Source: SYIM01 sp044359405
GTDB taxonomy: Bacteria; Pseudomonadota; Gammaproteobacteria; Burkholderiales; Burkholderiaceae_E
Assembly (NCBI GenBank): GCA_044359405.1
Contig: JBIKMC010000239.1
Location: 1 to 5,331, forward strand
Direction of reading: 5' to 3'
Length of the DNA stretch: 5,331 nt
Shown: one piece after another, positions 1 to 5,331 of the stretch
How positions within the stretch are numbered: the first letter of the stretch is position 1
How the letters are laid out: the number at the start of each line of letters is the position of its first letter
Program-made: the position numbers and the translations under genes
The notes under the pieces: generated by a model
What the model was told of the DNA's origin: nothing
Seen by the model: the letters and a program-made list of their open reading frames with translations, nothing else
Database searches by the model: none

Positions 1-1858
1 GCGGCTGGGCCAAGAGCATGTGGGTCGAACGATTCGTGCGCAGGTGTCGTACATCGACCCCTTCGAGTATCAAGAGACACTCACGATCTCGTCGGGTACG
101 ACGGTGGTCGATGTGAACGATGCGCCTGCGGGCGGCGTATGGGTGGTGGGTGACCCGTTGCAGGGTGCGCAGTTGTCGGTTGACTGGAGCGTGACGGATG
201 TGGACAGCCCGCAGGGGCTGTCGCCCGAGCAATGGAGCTGGACCTGGTACGCGACGGCTGCAAACAAGACGCAGCAGGAGATTGGAACGGGCACGAGCGT
301 GCAGCTGACGCAGGCGCAGGTGGGCAGCACGATCACGGTGAAGGGACGGTACCAAGACGCGCAGCAGCACTGGAACGAGGTGCTCAGTCAGGCGCTGGGG
401 CCGGTGATCAACGTAGCGGATGCGCCGGTGGGGTCATTGACGATACGTCTGCGCGATGCGCAGGGTCAGCCGGTCGAGGGGGTATGGGAGCAGGGCCGCA
501 CGCTGATGGTGGTTGATGGGGTGACCGACCTTGACGGCCTACCGGCGACGGGTGCGGGTGCGCGCAGCTACCAGTGGTTGCTCAACGGAACGCAGGTGAT
601 TGGCACGGGGCCGACGCTGACGCTGACGCAGGCACATGTGGGCACGTGGGACGGGCAGGCCGGCGGCTGGGGCGATACGCTGATCAGTGCCCGGCTCAGC
701 TACACCGATGCGTTTGGCACGCGCCATGTGATCGACTCAGCGAACCAGGGCCCCCTACGCAATCTGAACGAGGCGCCCAGTGGGGCCCTGCAAATCAGCG
801 GCGACCTTAAGACGGGCGCCGTGTTGACGGTTGCAGCCGGCACGCTCAAGGACGCCGATGGGTTTGATGCCTCGCTGATTGAATGGTTCTGGCTGCTGGG
901 CGAGGGCGCCTCGCGCTCAGTGTTGCCCGGCAGCGAGTTGTCGCTGACCGAAGCGATGACGGGGCAGTCGATTGCCGTGCGTGCACGCTACGTAGATGCC
1001 TACGGCACCACCGAAACAATCGAACAGACCTTGGGAATTGTGCGTTCCAGCAACCCGGACGCGACGAATGAGCTGACCGGCAAGATTTATCACTGGCGAC
1101 CTGATTCGACGCTGAAGTCCCAGGCCCTGCTGACGGATGTGGAAGTGCAGCTTGCGCCATTCGATCACACGGGTGCGCCCTCATCGACTGGCATACGCAC
1201 AGGCGCCAGCGGCTCTGCGGGTGCCTATGCGTTCACAGACCTCCTCGAAGGCGACTATCGCCTCAGCGGCAGCAAGCTGCTCACGTCGCGCGAGACGGGC
1301 AATGTCATTAACGCAGCGGATGCGCTGGCGGCCCTGAAGCTTTCGGTCGGTCTCAATCCCAATACTGACCCTGACGGCATGGGCCCCCTGCCCACACCAC
1401 CGGTTTCGCCCTATCAATACATTGCCGCCGATGTGAACGGAGACGGTCGTGTGACAGCGGCCGACGCGCTGAGCATCCTGAAAATGGCCGTCAAGCGAAA
1501 CGATGCTCCCTTGCGTGAATGGTTTTTTGTCGCGGAGGGGTATGATTTTTGGACGGAAGATCCCGGCGCAGGCAAGACGGCCGGGTTTTCAACCTCAAGA
1601 ACGGCTGTAGTCTGGGATCGTGATATTGATGTGAAGTTGACGCAGGACTCAGTGCTTTACTCGCCCAGAGCAGGAACCTCGGCGGCGGCGTCGGTCACGG
1701 ATGTACATACGGGCAATCTGGTGGCGGTCCTCAAGGGCGATGTCAATGGCAGTTGGGCTGCACCCCTAGAGGCCAGTCTGCTTGAGTACAGTCACTTTCA
1801 AAGCCTCGCAGCACAGTACCCGACCACTGTTAACCTGGCGCAGTTTTTTCTCGCGTAA
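1..1858 (+). CDS. Large repetitive secreted protein, Ig-like repeats plus dockerin, C-terminal part
   Basis: This is the 3' end of a long gene. The frame is open from base 2 and the residues before the first possible start (GTG at 20) already match the repeat pattern, so the true start is upstream. Numbering from the GTG codon: Ig-like repeats occupy residues 1 to about 346, a carboxypeptidase-regulatory-like or SdrD_B-like fold 351-421, a type I dockerin 423-492, and a tail up to 612 that holds GDVNGSW (573-579) and ends in VNLAQFFLA. No transmembrane segment or LPXTG signal is visible. Proteins of this build in Gram-negative bacteria are usually giant extracellular adhesins exported by type I secretion; that is inferred, because no RTX nonapeptides are seen here. 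I recall the same C-terminal module in betaproteobacterial proteins. The ligand is unknown. fcl follows after 25 bp on the same strand, so co-transcription is possible. No terminator is visible after the stop. Confidence 0.85.
   Translation, partial: RLGQEHVGRTIRAQVSYIDPFEYQETLTISSGTTVVDVNDAPAGGVWVVGDPLQGAQLSVDWSVTDVDSPQGLSPEQWSWTWYATAANKTQQEIGTGTSVQLTQAQVGSTITVKGRYQDAQQHWNEVLSQALGPVINVADAPVGSLTIRLRDAQGQPVEGVWEQGRTLMVVDGVTDLDGLPATGAGARSYQWLLNGTQVIGTGPTLTLTQAHVGTWDGQAGGWGDTLISARLSYTDAFGTRHVIDSANQGPLRNLNEAPSGALQISGDLKTGAVLTVAAGTLKDADGFDASLIEWFWLLGEGASRSVLPGSELSLTEAMTGQSIAVRARYVDAYGTTETIEQTLGIVRSSNPDATNELTGKIYHWRPDSTLKSQALLTDVEVQLAPFDHTGAPSSTGIRTGASGSAGAYAFTDLLEGDYRLSGSKLLTSRETGNVINAADALAALKLSVGLNPNTDPDGMGPLPTPPVSPYQYIAADVNGDGRVTAADALSILKMAVKRNDAPLREWFFVAEGYDFWTEDPGAGKTAGFSTSRTAVVWDRDIDVKLTQDSVLYSPRAGTSAAASVTDVHTGNLVAVLKGDVNGSWAAPLEASLLEYSHFQSLAAQYPTTVNLAQFFLA
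2..1057 (+). repeat. Tandem Ig-like repeat units (one partial, three complete)
   Basis: The protein is built from units of about 93-117 residues that share a pattern: an early aspartate-rich TDxD or KDADG segment, a tryptophan strand (WSWTW, YQWLL, WFWLL), a GTG or PG turn, then LTQAxVG or LTEAMTG, a RYxDA or SYTDAFGT strand, and a linker ending in DAP or EAP. Approximate units: partial 2-127, unit 1 at 128-427, unit 2 at 428-778, unit 3 at 779-1057. Unit 2 is longest because of an inserted glycine-rich DGQAGGWGD segment. The repeats are similar as protein but diverged as DNA; the longest exact match I noticed is 11 bases (CTGACGCAGGC at 305 and 623). This fits old duplications rather than recent copying. 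Such units act as stalk modules in large bacterial adhesins. Confidence 0.8.
1070..1282 (+). other. Carboxypeptidase-regulatory-like / SdrD_B-like domain
   Basis: Residues 351-421 (counted from the GTG at 20) read LTGKIYHW..., TDVEVQL..., TGASGSAGAYAFTDL and EGDYRLSGSK. This is the usual order of a prealbumin-like beta sandwich: a GxVxxW strand, a VxVxL strand, a TGxxGxYxF strand and a final GxYxLxxS strand. Such folds often separate stalk repeats from a terminal module in surface proteins. The assignment rests on pattern only. Confidence 0.65.
1286..1495 (+). other. Type I dockerin-like domain (one canonical, one degenerate loop)
   Basis: The second half carries a full F-hand calcium loop, DVNGDGRVTAAD (residues 471-482; Asp471, Asn473, Asp475 and Asp482 at loop positions 1, 3, 5 and 12), followed by the helix ALSILKMAV. 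The first half keeps the helix (ADALAALKLSVG) and the last loop aspartate (Asp434), but has Ser423, Glu425 and Gly427 where loop positions 1, 3 and 5 should be acidic or Asn. The two halves align over V/I-x-A-A-D-A-L-x-x-L-K. The linker between them (NPNTDPDGMG..., residues 446-470) is long for a cellulosomal dockerin. In bacteria without cellulosomes the partner and role of such domains are usually unknown. Confidence 0.8.
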
Positions 1859-1883
1859 CGCTCACCGCTGAACGTCCAAGCTT

Positions 1884-2855
1884 ATGAACGGCGTACCTAG
1901 AATCTACGTGGCAGGTCATCGCGGCATGGTCGGTTCGGCCATCGTTCGTGCCCTGCGGGCGCGCGGCGCGTGCGAAATCGTCACCCGAACGCATGCCGAG
2001 CTCGACCTGACCGAGCAGTCAGCAGTCAGAAGCTTTTTTGAGGCGCAGCGGCCTGAGCAGGTGTACCTGGCCGCAGCCCGGGTGGGCGGTATTCACGCCA
2101 ACAACACGTATCCAGCCGAGTTCATCTACGAAAATCTGATGATTGAAGCCAACGTGATCGAGGCTGCGTTTCGTAGCGGCGTCAAGCGACTGCTCTTTCT
2201 GGGCTCGAGCTGCATTTATCCAAAAATAGCGCCGCAACCCATGCGCGAAGACGCTTTGCTCACTGGCCCGCTCGAGGCAACCAATGAGCCCTACGCGATC
2301 GCCAAGATTACGGGTATCAAACTGTGTGAAAGCTTCAATCGACAATACGGCGCAAGCCATGGCGTTGATTTCCGAAGCGTCATGCCGACCAATTTATATG
2401 GGCCGGGCGACAACTACCATCCTGAAAACTCGCACGTTATCCCGGCGCTGATTCGCCGCTTTCATGAAGCACGCCTGCGGGCAACTTCTGCGGTGACCGT
2501 TTGGGGCACCGGATCACCCCGGCGCGAATTCCTGCATGCCGATGATCTGGCGCAGGCCTGCCTGTTTGTTATGGAGCTTGACCGCGCCACCTATGCGCGG
2601 CACACGCAACCCATGCTCAGCCACATCAACGTGGGTAGCGGCAGCGACCTCAGTATCGCCGAGCTTGCCGCAGTCATCGCCCGTGTGGTGGGATACCAGG
2701 GGCGAATCGAGTTTGATACCAGCAAACCCGATGGCACCCCTCGCAAATGGCTCGATTCATCGCGGTTGACCAAGCTGGGATGGCGGCCCGGCATCGACTT
2801 TGAGCAGGGCCTGCGCGGGGCTTATCAGGATTTTTTAGCCCGCGAAGGGAAATAG
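1884..2855 (+). CDS. fcl: GDP-L-fucose synthase (GDP-4-keto-6-deoxy-D-mannose epimerase/reductase)
   Basis: This NADPH-dependent short-chain dehydrogenase/reductase performs the 3,5-epimerisation and 4-reduction of GDP-4-keto-6-deoxy-D-mannose to GDP-L-fucose in the cytoplasm. The 323-residue length is normal. The Rossmann glycine motif GHRGMVG is at residues 11-17. The catalytic set is present: Ser108 and Cys110 in LGSSCIYPK, Tyr137 and Lys141 in PYAIAK, and His184 in ENSHVIPAL, matching E. coli Ser107, Cys109, Tyr136, Lys140 and His179 as I remember that numbering. Relative to E. coli there is a four-residue insertion near 157-161 (ASHGV), which I recall in other betaproteobacterial homologues. 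The ATG is chosen because RIYVAGHRGMVG follows at once, as in the family; no clear Shine-Dalgarno precedes it, so coupling to the gene 25 bp upstream is possible. The synonym is wcaG. gmd follows after 77 bp. Confidence 0.96.
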   Translation: MNGVPRIYVAGHRGMVGSAIVRALRARGACEIVTRTHAELDLTEQSAVRSFFEAQRPEQVYLAAARVGGIHANNTYPAEFIYENLMIEANVIEAAFRSGVKRLLFLGSSCIYPKIAPQPMREDALLTGPLEATNEPYAIAKITGIKLCESFNRQYGASHGVDFRSVMPTNLYGPGDNYHPENSHVIPALIRRFHEARLRATSAVTVWGTGSPRREFLHADDLAQACLFVMELDRATYARHTQPMLSHINVGSGSDLSIAELAAVIARVVGYQGRIEFDTSKPDGTPRKWLDSSRLTKLGWRPGIDFEQGLRGAYQDFLAREGK

Positions 2856-2891
2856 CGCCGCAAGCCGCTCGATCTTGGCTGCTGAGTGGCT

Positions 2892-2910
2892 GCGATACTG
2901 CCCGTATCGC
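2892..2910. promoter_or_regulatory. Perfect 7-bp inverted repeat in the fcl-gmd spacer
   Basis: The arms GCGATAC (2892-2898) and GTATCGC (2904-2910) are exact reverse complements around the 5-nt loop TGCCC; a G-U pair could extend the RNA stem by one (2891/2911). No run of T follows, so it does not look like an intrinsic terminator. It ends 22 nt before the gmd start and 10 nt before the ribosome binding site, where an RNA hairpin or a protein-binding site could affect gmd expression or mRNA processing. Function is not shown by the sequence. Confidence 0.45.
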
Positions 2911-2921
2911 GTCCTATGACG

Positions 2922-2927
2922 AGAGGA
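2922..2927 (+). promoter_or_regulatory. Ribosome binding site of gmd
   Basis: AGAGGA lies 5 nt before the ATG at 2933, a normal Shine-Dalgarno distance, and fixes the gmd start. It is clearly better than anything in front of fcl, so gmd probably has its own efficient translation start even if both genes share a transcript. Confidence 0.75.
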
Positions 2928-2932
2928 ATTCA

Positions 2933-4039
2933 ATGACTGACAATCGCCCTAAAGTTGCCCTCATTACGGGTGTTACCGGCCAAGACGGTGCCTATCTGGC
3001 CGAACTACTATTGGACAAGGGCTATATCGTCCACGGCATCAAGCGCCGTACCAGCCTCTTCAACACCGACCGTATTGACCATCTCTATCGCGATCGACAT
3101 GAGCGCGATGTCAGGTTCTTTCTGCACCACGGTGATCTCACCGACAGCTCAAGCCTGATCCGCATCATCCAGCAGACGCGCCCTGATGAAATCTATAACC
3201 TCGCGGCGCAAAGCCATGTCGCTGTGAGTTTCGAAGAGCCCGAATACACCGCCAACTCGGATGCGCTAGGTGCCCTGCGCCTGCTAGAAGCCATTCGCAT
3301 CCTGGGGCTCGAAAAAACCACCCGGTTCTACCAGGCAAGCACCAGTGAACTGTATGGACTGGTGCAGGAAGTACCGCAAAAGGAAACCACCCCGTTTTAC
3401 CCGAGAAGCCCCTACGCGGTGGCAAAGCTGTACGCGTACTGGATTACCGTCAACTATCGCGAAGCGTACGGAATCTATGCCTGCAACGGCATACTGTTCA
3501 ACCATGAAAGCCCGATTCGCGGCGAAACCTTTGTAACCCGCAAGATCACTCGCGCGCTCGCACGGATCAAATTGGGTTTGCAAGACTGCCTGTATCTGGG
3601 CAACTTGTCCGCACGCCGCGATTGGGGACATGCGCGCGACTATGTCGAAATGCAATGGCTGATGCTGCAGCAAGACAAGCCCGAAGACTTTGTCATTGCC
3701 ACAGGGGTTCAGTACAGCGTAAGGGAATTTGTAGAGGCCGCAGCGACCGAGATCGGAATGACCGTCCGCTGGGAAGGGGAGGGCGTCGACGAAAAAGGGT
3801 ACTGGACGACGCCGGCGGGTGAACGTCAAATCGTGGCGGTAGACCCGCGCTATTTCCGGCCCACCGAGGTGGAAACCCTGCTGGGCGACGCTACCAAAGC
3901 CCGCGAAAAACTAGGCTGGACGCCGAAGACCAGCTTCAAAGCGCTGGTGGCTGAGATGGTTAGAAGCGACCTGGAGATCGCGCAGCGTGACGAGCTGGTG
4001 AAGGGACACGGGTTTAGGGTGATGGAGTTTAATGAGTGA
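2933..4039 (+). CDS. gmd: GDP-mannose 4,6-dehydratase
   Basis: Gmd converts GDP-D-mannose to GDP-4-keto-6-deoxy-D-mannose, the first committed step toward GDP-L-fucose and also the branch point to GDP-D-rhamnose and related sugars. At 368 residues it has the usual length. The nucleotide-binding motif GVTGQDG is at 13-19. The catalytic residues are visible: Thr137 and Glu139 in QASTSELYG, and Tyr161 with Lys165 in PYAVAK. Other family blocks are HESPIRGETFVTRKI (191-205), NLSARRDWGHARDYV (224-238) and the C-terminal YFRPTEVETLLGDATKA (307-323). The start at 2933 has a good ribosome binding site and puts KVALITGVTGQDG at the N-terminus as in homologues. The product feeds Fcl, encoded just upstream; this fcl-then-gmd order is the reverse of the E. 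coli colanic acid operon. The gene ends 45 bp before a convergent gene, and I see no hairpin-plus-T terminator in that gap. Confidence 0.98.
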   Translation: MTDNRPKVALITGVTGQDGAYLAELLLDKGYIVHGIKRRTSLFNTDRIDHLYRDRHERDVRFFLHHGDLTDSSSLIRIIQQTRPDEIYNLAAQSHVAVSFEEPEYTANSDALGALRLLEAIRILGLEKTTRFYQASTSELYGLVQEVPQKETTPFYPRSPYAVAKLYAYWITVNYREAYGIYACNGILFNHESPIRGETFVTRKITRALARIKLGLQDCLYLGNLSARRDWGHARDYVEMQWLMLQQDKPEDFVIATGVQYSVREFVEAAATEIGMTVRWEGEGVDEKGYWTTPAGERQIVAVDPRYFRPTEVETLLGDATKAREKLGWTPKTSFKALVAEMVRSDLEIAQRDELVKGHGFRVMEFNE

Positions 4040-4084
4040 GTAGTCGCGATTATGCTTTGCCCACCTGAATGCAGAGCCACTTGT

Positions 4085-5331
4085 TTAGTCACAAGCAATA
4101 AGTCGCTCGTGTTCCTTTGCATCAAGTTGGACACGTTCGAGCACTTCAGAGTTCCAAGGGTCATAACGAACGAGCTCAGCAGAGGCGAACCGAGGTCGCC
4201 AAAAATTACTTGCACGAACATTTAGCATGGAAGCGATAAACGAGAGTGAACTGTTGGAAATCGCCAGTTCGTCCGAGTCGACCAGCAAGCCAAAATCCAC
4301 TATGAGCTTGAGTGGGATGTTTTCAGGTAAATTCAAATCTTCATATATAAAAACATTGAATCCGCGAAATCTCTCTTTGTAGCTAACGGCACATTCCGAG
4401 CTTACATAAATCACAAAATCTTCAGGGGAAAATCCGCGCCGTTTTACCCATTCCTCGTACCAACTGCAAGGGCTTCTATAAAAAATGTCATAGCCATAAT
4501 CTCCCCGCCGAAGATGAATGCCGAGTAACTTCTTTCCGACAGGAACCAAACGGGATCGGATGCGATCTAAAAGAACGCGGTACTTAGGATTGATTTTGAA
4601 TAAATCACGGATAAAGTATTTGTCATTTTCATAATGCTTGGTATGCAACTGAAAATAGCCCCAGAGGTCCATCGATGGCATGAACCCGCAAGCTGGATCA
4701 AGCAGGTCTTTGGCATCCACAAGCGCGTGCCCGGAGTGCTCTGTAGTTTGAATACGCTCAACCACTAGTGGCGCGGGATGAACCATCGCTGGTTCATCCA
4801 AACCGAAAACCTCTTGTCCGATCCAAGTCGGTACCTGATAAACAAGGTTATGTCTAGACGCGAGAACGCGAAGATACAAATACTGAAAACACTGATTGCC
4901 AAATCCCCCATTCTTGCCCAAGGAGGACATCGTGACACAGGCTCGCCTTACATAAAACGCGTCTCCCCAAGTAGGGTGATGCGGGGTCGAAATGGATGCT
5001 CGGCAGAAACCTTGTGAACCTAAGAACCCGTTTACTTCTTCGAATAAAGCGCACCCTTCGTATAATTCCTCGAAATTAACCTCAATATTGATCGCATCAA
5101 TTCCTTTTAGCGTAAGCAAGGCACCTTTAAGGGCAAGTAGTTCTGCTCCTTGAATGTCAATGTTAATAAAGTTGTAATCTGATGGGTCAACTGAAAGTTC
5201 AAAAAGTAAATGATCTAAGGTGCGACCTGGAACCTCTATTTCAGCAATCTTCGTTATTGTTGGGTAAATTTCAGAGTGTCGCTTTAGTGGAAGCAGAGAA
5301 CTGCTTTGATCAAAGGACGTGAGGTTTAACT
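4085..5331 (-). CDS. FkbM-family methyltransferase fused to GT11-like fucosyltransferase, N-terminus cut off
   Basis: A single minus-strand frame runs without a stop from the window edge to TAA at 4087-4085, giving 414 visible residues. The first 133 are the C-terminal half of an FkbM methyltransferase; the last 281, from an internal ATG at 4930, form a full-length GT11-like glycosyltransferase. The SAM-binding N-terminal motif of FkbM must lie beyond 5331. A TTG at 5119 could be taken as a start, but family sequence continues for 70 residues upstream of it, so it is not the start. The expected activities are transfer of L-fucose from GDP-fucose to a glycan acceptor and O-methylation of a sugar or related group; exact acceptor and linkage cannot be read. 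It converges on gmd, whose pathway makes the likely donor. The gene is AT-richer than its neighbours (28-60% GC in the 60-base lines I counted, mostly under 50%). A lost stop or sequencing error at the junction is an alternative to true fusion. Confidence 0.82.
   Translation of the reverse strand, partial: LNLTSFDQSSSLLPLKRHSEIYPTITKIAEIEVPGRTLDHLLFELSVDPSDYNFINIDIQGAELLALKGALLTLKGIDAINIEVNFEELYEGCALFEEVNGFLGSQGFCRASISTPHHPTWGDAFYVRRACVTMSSLGKNGGFGNQCFQYLYLRVLASRHNLVYQVPTWIGQEVFGLDEPAMVHPAPLVVERIQTTEHSGHALVDAKDLLDPACGFMPSMDLWGYFQLHTKHYENDKYFIRDLFKINPKYRVLLDRIRSRLVPVGKKLLGIHLRRGDYGYDIFYRSPCSWYEEWVKRRGFSPEDFVIYVSSECAVSYKERFRGFNVFIYEDLNLPENIPLKLIVDFGLLVDSDELAISNSSLSFIASMLNVRASNFWRPRFASAELVRYDPWNSEVLERVQLDAKEHERLIACD
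4088..4930 (-). other. GT11-like glycosyltransferase domain (alpha-1,2-fucosyltransferase-like)
   Basis: Counting from the internal ATG at 4930, the domain opens with GKNGGFGNQCFQYLYLRVLA, the GGxGNQxFQY start of GT11 enzymes. WGYFQ with a nearby KYF matches the family GYFQ/GYWQ block. HLRRGDY (4516-4496) is the conserved fucosyltransferase motif that contacts GDP-fucose. FVIYVSSE resembles the FYIFSDD strand, and LAISNSSLSFIASMLN the terminal SNSSFSWWAAWLN block; here the tryptophan pair is replaced (FI), a modest divergence. The length of 281 residues is normal for the family. Alpha-1,2 linkage is the usual activity of GT11 but is not proven by motif; another deoxyhexose transfer is possible. 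Confidence 0.82.
4943..5331 (-). other. FkbM methyltransferase domain (C-terminal half)
   Basis: The visible residues begin LNLTSFDQSSSLLPLKRH and continue with IEVPGRTLDHLL, INIDIQGAELLALKG (5167-5123), INIEVNFEELYEG and a last strand GDAFYVRR. This is the standard FkbM order: a QSSSLL segment, VPxxxLDxLL, a D-x-Q/E-G-x-E-x-x-x-L-K-G core, an EVxxxxLYEGxxLFxEV segment and a terminal GDAxYVRR strand. The domain is therefore complete at its C-terminus. FkbM enzymes are SAM-dependent O-methyltransferases, frequent in glycan clusters. Confidence 0.85.

Noticed and set aside
20..22. GTG as the start of the repeat protein
   Set aside because: The codons before it (RLGQEH) continue the repeat pattern LxQExVG, and no ribosome binding site is present, so the gene starts upstream of the window.
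70..1417. Several open frames of 60-112 residues on both strands within the repeat protein
   Set aside because: They are low-complexity, Arg/Ala/Gly-rich shadows of the real frame, which shows clear domain repeats.
2892..2920. Sigma-70 promoter for gmd using TATGAC at 2915 as -10
   Set aside because: The hexamer 17 nt upstream (GCGATA) does not resemble TTGACA, and the position is too close to the start codon to be convincing.
3284..3829. 181-residue open frame on the minus strand inside gmd
   Set aside because: It is antisense to a highly conserved gmd, matches no family I recognise, and is expected by chance in GC-rich coding DNA.
4040..4084. Bidirectional terminator between gmd and the convergent gene
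   Set aside because: I found no stem of useful length and no T-run in the 45-bp gap.
4778..5017. 79-residue plus-strand open frame opposite the fusion gene
   Set aside because: It is antisense to the conserved FkbM and GT11 segments and shows no recognisable domain.
5117..5119. TTG as the start of the minus-strand gene
   Set aside because: It falls in the middle of the FkbM core and 70 further in-frame residues match the family upstream.

Overview
The window looks like part of a surface-glycan or glycoprotein region of a Gram-negative bacterium, most likely a betaproteobacterium (Burkholderiales type). The basis is the GC-rich codon use of the first three genes, the style of the Fcl and Gmd proteins, and a C-terminal adhesin module (regulatory-like fold, dockerin, DVNGSW motif) that I recall from large repetitive proteins of that group. 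The taxon is an inference; there is no rRNA or other marker gene here.

Layout. (1) Positions 1-1858, plus strand: the C-terminal 618 or so residues of a large secreted repetitive protein. It has Ig-like tandem repeats, then a carboxypeptidase-regulatory-like/SdrD_B-like fold, a type I dockerin with one canonical and one degenerate calcium loop, and a conserved tail. Its start lies outside the window. (2) Positions 1884-2855, plus strand: fcl, GDP-L-fucose synthase, only 25 bp downstream. (3) Positions 2856-2932: a 77-bp spacer with a perfect 7-bp inverted repeat and a good ribosome binding site. (4) Positions 2933-4039, plus strand: gmd, GDP-mannose 4,6-dehydratase. (5) After a 45-bp convergent gap, positions 4085-5331, minus strand: one open reading frame that joins the C-terminal half of an FkbM-family methyltransferase to a complete GT11-like (alpha-1,2-fucosyltransferase-like) domain. 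It is cut by the window end and is visibly richer in A+T than the other genes.

How the genes fit together: Gmd and Fcl convert GDP-D-mannose to GDP-L-fucose, and the convergent GT11-like domain is the expected user of that donor. The fused FkbM domain would O-methylate a sugar or another part of the same glycan. Whether the glycan is a polysaccharide or is attached to the neighbouring repetitive protein cannot be decided from the sequence. The least ordinary items are the FkbM-GT11 fusion and the placement of a dockerin-bearing repeat protein directly upstream of the fucose genes. No RNA genes, CRISPR arrays, insertion sequences or clear terminators were seen.
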